Below are positions 14,376 through 17,325 of a stretch of 17,325 nt of DNA, piece after piece. The stretch spans positions 1 through 17,325 of the forward strand of contig CALGRN010000246.1 of the NCBI GenBank assembly GCA_937880835.1, in the 5' to 3' direction. A model generated the notes under the pieces. It was not told the origin of the DNA, made no database searches, and saw nothing but the letters and a program-made list of their open reading frames with translations. Both the position numbers and the translations under genes were made by a program. Source of the DNA: an uncultured Prevotella sp. (GTDB lineage Bacteria > Bacteroidota > Bacteroidia > Bacteroidales > Bacteroidaceae). Every line of letters starts with the position of its first letter. Position 1 is the first letter of the stretch.

Positions 14376-15770
14376 TTAGAAATCTGCGCTCTTGGGTGTA
14401 CGCGGGAATGGTATCACATCGCGTATGTTCTGCATTCCGGTTATGAAAAGTATAAGTCTTTCAAAACCGAGTCCGAAACCACCATGAGGACATGTGCCGT
14501 ACTTACGTGTGTCAAGATACCACCACATATCTTTCATCGGTATGTCACGGCGTTTGATCTCGCCTACAAGTTTATCGTAATTTTCCTCTCTTACGCTGCC
14601 TCCTATTATCTCGCCTATCTGCGGGAACAGTACATCTGTGCCTTGAACAGTCTTTCCATCTTCGTTTATCTTCATATAGAAAGCCTTTATTTCCTTAGGA
14701 TAGTCGGTCATTATCACAGGTCTGTTGAAATGCTCCTCAACAAGGAAACGTTCATGTTCGCTTGCGAGATCCATGCCCCATGAAACGGGGAACTCAAACT
14801 TTTTACCTTTCGCAACAGCCTCTTCGAGTATCTTTATGCCTTCGGTATATGTCAGACGGACAAACGAACCGTTCAACACGCCATTAAGACGGTCAAGCAA
14901 TGTCTTATCTATCATGCTGTTCATGAATTCAAGTTCGTCCATACAATTATCAAGAGCCCAGCGCACACAATATTTTATGAAGTCTTCTTCAAGGTCCATC
15001 AGGTCGTCCTTATCTATAAAAGCAACTTCCGGTTCTATCATCCAGAACTCTGCCAAATGGCGCGGAGTGTTTGAATTTTCGGCACGGAACGTAGGACCGA
15101 ACGTATATATCTGTCCCAGTGAAGTAGCTCCAAGCTCTCCTTCAAGCTGTCCGCTCACAGTGAGCGAAGTTGACTTTCCGAAGAAATCATCAGTATAGAT
15201 AATCTTTCCGTCTTCGTCTTTTTTAAGGTCGTAAAGATTCTTCGTCGTCACTTGAAACATCTCCCCTGCTCCTTCACAATCGCTTGCAGTGATGATTGGA
15301 GAGTGGAAATAGAAGAAACCGTTATCGTGAAAATATTTGTGTATCGCAATAGCCATGTTATGACGTATGCGCATCACTGCACCGAACGTGTTTGTGCGAA
15401 GGCGCAAATGTGCATACTGGCGCATATATTCGAAGCTCTGTCCTTTCTTCTGCATGGGATAATCGCCTCCGCAAGTGCCGTAAACCTCTATGCTGTCGCA
15501 TTGTATCTCGGAAGTCTGTCCTTTTCCCTGACTCTCCACGAGTTTTCCTGTAACGCCGATACATGAACCCGTTGTTATCTGTTTAAGAATATTTTCGTCA
15601 AACTTGGTGGGGTCTGCAACAACCTGAATGTTCTTTATTGTAGAACCATCGTTAAGTGCAATGAAGTCCACTGCCTTACTGCTTCGGTGAGTACGAACCC
15701 AACCTTTGACAATAATCTGCTCTCCGAAACTTGTCATTTTAAGAGCATCTGCGATCTTTGTTCTTTTCAT
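14376..15770 (-). CDS. asnS: Asparaginyl-tRNA synthetase
   Basis: AsnRS charges tRNA-Asn with asparagine using ATP in the cytoplasm. With the ATG at 15768-15770 the protein has 464 residues, matching bacterial AsnRS (about 465). An N-terminal OB-fold anticodon-binding domain (about 14-105; VKGWVRTHRSSK) is followed by the class IIb catalytic core. Motif 1 is near 130-160 (RIRHNMAIAIHKYFHDNGFFYFHSPII region), motif 2 is FRAENSNTPRHLAEFWMIEPE (about 228-248), and motif 3 is GFGLGFERL (431-439) with its conserved arginine. The ending IRDVIPFPRTPKSADF is typical. In-frame ATG (15788) and GTG (15800) codons lie upstream, but MKRTKIADAL matches the usual start. A candidate promoter lies at 15832-15862 and a strong terminator follows. 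Confidence 0.97.
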   Translation of the reverse strand: MKRTKIADALKMTSFGEQIIVKGWVRTHRSSKAVDFIALNDGSTIKNIQVVADPTKFDENILKQITTGSCIGVTGKLVESQGKGQTSEIQCDSIEVYGTCGGDYPMQKKGQSFEYMRQYAHLRLRTNTFGAVMRIRHNMAIAIHKYFHDNGFFYFHSPIITASDCEGAGEMFQVTTKNLYDLKKDEDGKIIYTDDFFGKSTSLTVSGQLEGELGATSLGQIYTFGPTFRAENSNTPRHLAEFWMIEPEVAFIDKDDLMDLEEDFIKYCVRWALDNCMDELEFMNSMIDKTLLDRLNGVLNGSFVRLTYTEGIKILEEAVAKGKKFEFPVSWGMDLASEHERFLVEEHFNRPVIMTDYPKEIKAFYMKINEDGKTVQGTDVLFPQIGEIIGGSVREENYDKLVGEIKRRDIPMKDMWWYLDTRKYGTCPHGGFGLGFERLILFITGMQNIRDVIPFPRTPKSADF

Positions 15771-15826
15771 ATCTATTCTTTTATTCATCCGTCCAGACAC
15801 AAAATCTTACGGAATTATTTTTTAAG

Positions 15827-15874
15827 TTCCGCAAATATCATTTACCGTTTATATCAGTCAATGAACTTGCGGAA
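15827..15874. repeat. Inverted repeat bracketing the predicted asnS promoter
   Basis: TTCCGCAA (15827-15834) and TTGCGGAA (15867-15874) are perfect 8-bp arms 32 nt apart. The predicted -7 element overlaps one arm and the -33 element lies just inside the other. There is no T-run, so it is not a terminator; an operator or leader dyad is possible. Confidence 0.5.
15832..15862 (-). promoter_or_regulatory. Candidate promoter of asnS
   Basis: On the minus strand GATATTTG (15839-15832) matches the -7 TAnnTTTG with one mismatch, 19 nt after ATTG (15862-15859), one mismatch from the -33 TTTG. The leader to the asnS ATG would be about 55 nt. Weak but correctly spaced. Confidence 0.35.
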
Positions 15875-15882
15875 ACGTTTTT

Positions 15883-17325
15883 TCATTCGAATGCTCCCAT
15901 ACGCAGCATGCTGACTTCCTTCTCTGTGAGGAAACGCCAATCACCGCGACGGACATTTTTCTTTGTAAGTCCGGCAAACTGAACACGGTCTAACTTTATC
16001 ACACGATAGCCGAGACTCTCAAATATGCGTCTTACAATACGATTTTTTCCGCTGTGTATCTCAATTCCTACCTGACTCTTGTCGCGCTCATCTGCATATT
16101 CCACTGCATCAGCACGTATTTCTCCGTCTTCCAATGTCAGACCTTCTGCAATCTTCTGCAAATCGTGTGCCGTAACGTTTTTGTCCAAGAAAACGTGGTA
16201 TACCTTTTTCTTCAAGAACTTGGGATGTGTCAGTTTGCTTGCCAATTCGCCGTCATTAGTTAGCAGAAGCACGCCTGTGGTATTGCGATCGAGGCGTCCT
16301 ACGGGATATATACGCTCCGGACAAGCATCCTTGACGAGGTCGAGCACAGTCTTACGTTGTTGCGGATCATCGCTTGTCGTAACACAGTCTTTCGGTTTAT
16401 TCAAAAGAACATAAACTTTCTTTTCAAGCGTTACGGGGTTATCATGAAACATTACGGTATCAGTGCGCATAACCTTTGAACCCAATTCGGTAACGACTTC
16501 GCCGTTCACTGTTACCAATCCTGCCTGTATGAAATCGTCGGCTTCGCGTCGGCTGCATACTCCTGCATTTGCAAGATATTTATTCAGACGTATCGGTTCA
16601 TTCGGATCGATATGATCCTCTTTATATTCTATGCGCTTTTTAAGGCTGTACTTTGCATTGGGATCATATCCTGCCGTACGCGGACGGTAGCCTCCCTGAT
16701 TATAATTGTCACGGTTGTTGTATCCTCCTCGTGGCTGATAACCACCCTGACGGTAATTATTTCCGTATCCGCCACGTGGCTGATAGCTGTTGCGTGGCTG
16801 ATAACCGCCTTGTAAATCTTCATTGTTATAACGAGGACGATAGCCGCCTTGCTGACGTGGCTGATAATTGTTGCGTGGTTGATAGCCTCCCTGTACATCT
16901 TCGTTATTATAACGAGGACGATAGCCACCTTGCTGACGTGGTTGATAATTGTTGCGCGGTTGATAGCCCCCTTGACTTTCTTCGTTGTTGTTATAACGCG
17001 GACGATAGCCGCCTTGTTGGCGCGGTTGGTATCCGCCTTGCTGATGATAGCCCCCTGTGTTGTTGAAACGCGGACGATACTGACGCTGCTGATTGACATT
17101 GTTTTGAAGTCCGGCTCCAAATCCTTCGGGTCTGAAACCTCCCTCGTCGTTGTTCATTTGATTTCTGTCAGTGGTATAAGCGCGCTGTGTACGTATGCGT
17201 GGACGCTGTGGCTTAGAGTTCTGATAATCTCTTTGATAATAACTCTGTTGTCCGGTAGCTCTATAACCATCACGGCCACTTTCATTGTTCTGCTCTGTAT
17301 GCAGTTCTTCCTGTTTGTTTTCAAT
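15883..17325 (-). CDS. rluB: RluB/RsuA-type 23S rRNA pseudouridine synthase with long Q/G/Y/R/N-rich N-terminal extension, 5' end missing
   Basis: The frame is open from the right edge to a TGA at 15883-15885. Although an ATG occurs at 17155-17157, 56 more sense codons of the same Gln/Asn/Arg/Tyr-rich type run upstream with no stop, so the start is outside the window (at least 480 residues). Counting from that ATG, residues about 1-165 are low complexity, with three near-identical 27-28-residue repeats (47-128; QQGGYRPRYNN, QGGYQPRN). An S4 RNA-binding domain follows (188-235, RLNKYLANAGVCSRREAD), then the catalytic domain with Asp290 in GRLDRNTTGVLLLTNDG and the GKNRIVRRIFESLGYRV motif. The family isomerises a uridine of 23S rRNA helix 89 (RluB) or similar sites. 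The tail resembles RGG-like RNA-binding regions. RsuA or RluE/F specificity cannot be excluded. Confidence 0.92.
   Translation of the reverse strand: MENKQEELHTEQNNESGRDGYRATGQQSYYQRDYQNSKPQRPRIRTQRAYTTDRNQMNNDEGGFRPEGFGAGLQNNVNQQRQYRPRFNNTGGYHQQGGYQPRQQGGYRPRYNNNEESQGGYQPRNNYQPRQQGGYRPRYNNEDVQGGYQPRNNYQPRQQGGYRPRYNNEDLQGGYQPRNSYQPRGGYGNNYRQGGYQPRGGYNNRDNYNQGGYRPRTAGYDPNAKYSLKKRIEYKEDHIDPNEPIRLNKYLANAGVCSRREADDFIQAGLVTVNGEVVTELGSKVMRTDTVMFHDNPVTLEKKVYVLLNKPKDCVTTSDDPQQRKTVLDLVKDACPERIYPVGRLDRNTTGVLLLTNDGELASKLTHPKFLKKKVYHVFLDKNVTAHDLQKIAEGLTLEDGEIRADAVEYADERDKSQVGIEIHSGKNRIVRRIFESLGYRVIKLDRVQFAGLTKKNVRRGDWRFLTEKEVSMLRMGAFE
16774..17019 (-). repeat. In-frame tandem repeat encoding the RluB N-terminal extension
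   Basis: Three consecutive copies of 84, 81 and 81 nt (starting on the minus strand at 17019, 16935 and 16854) encode near-identical 27-28-residue units. They differ mainly at one inserted residue and the V/L before QGGYQPRN. Codon use between copies is also very similar, suggesting recent duplication. Confidence 0.85.

Noticed and set aside
15771..15800. Longer asnS N-terminus from GTG 15800 or ATG 15788
   Set aside because: The extra residues do not match the usual AsnRS start, and MKRTKIADAL at 15770 gives the normal family length.
16629..17120. 163-residue frame in another register of the rluB repeats
   Set aside because: It only reflects translation of the tandem repeat DNA in a shifted frame; the S4 and catalytic domains fix the real frame.

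Overview
The window looks like the chromosome of a Bacteroidales bacterium, most likely Prevotella or a close relative. The evidence is a TonB-dependent receptor with an N-terminal carboxypeptidase-regulatory-like domain, an amidase followed by a single-MCE (MlaD-like) gene, an ECF sigma / small one-TM anti-sigma pair, promoters of the Bacteroidetes TTTG-N19/20-TAnnTTTG type, and mostly absent Shine-Dalgarno sequences. Species was not tested.

Layout. Plus strand: 3' end of pdxS and all of pdxT (PLP synthase, 1-850) with a strong terminator; an AT-rich gap of about 0.9 kb; a TonB-dependent receptor (1726-4086). A shared hairpin terminator then separates it from a long run of minus-strand genes: dnaA (4174-5586), a 0.75 kb gap, mlaD-like and N-acetylmuramoyl-L-alanine amidase (6336-8502), folB (8652-9050), class II ribonucleotide reductase nrdJ (9121-11682), a 0.6 kb gap with a 25-bp perfect hairpin, a three-gene ECF sigma / anti-sigma / secreted-protein operon (12313-13867), a 0.5 kb gap with tandem repeats and two hairpin terminators, asnS (14376-15770), and an rluB-like pseudouridine synthase whose start lies beyond the right edge.

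The genes are mostly housekeeping: cofactors (PLP, folate), replication (DnaA, NrdJ), envelope (amidase, MCE lipid-transport subunit, TonB receptor), translation (AsnRS, RluB). NrdJ needs adenosylcobalamin; no B12 riboswitch was recognised before the TonB receptor, so a link between them is not supported.

The most unusual signal is intergenic. Two gaps (6169-6256 and about 1081-1234) hold arrays built on a strict 11-nt module: a 4-nt A/T tract plus a 7-nt word, so tracts recur every 11 bp and units every 22 bp. In the 6169 array the words are reused as reverse complements, giving interleaved inverted repeats in the order a-b-a'-b'. A third gap (14060-14147) has four 22-nt tandem units of another type. 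The spacing near one helical turn suggests curved DNA or a phased protein-binding array. This is an inference, and I do not know of a published description.
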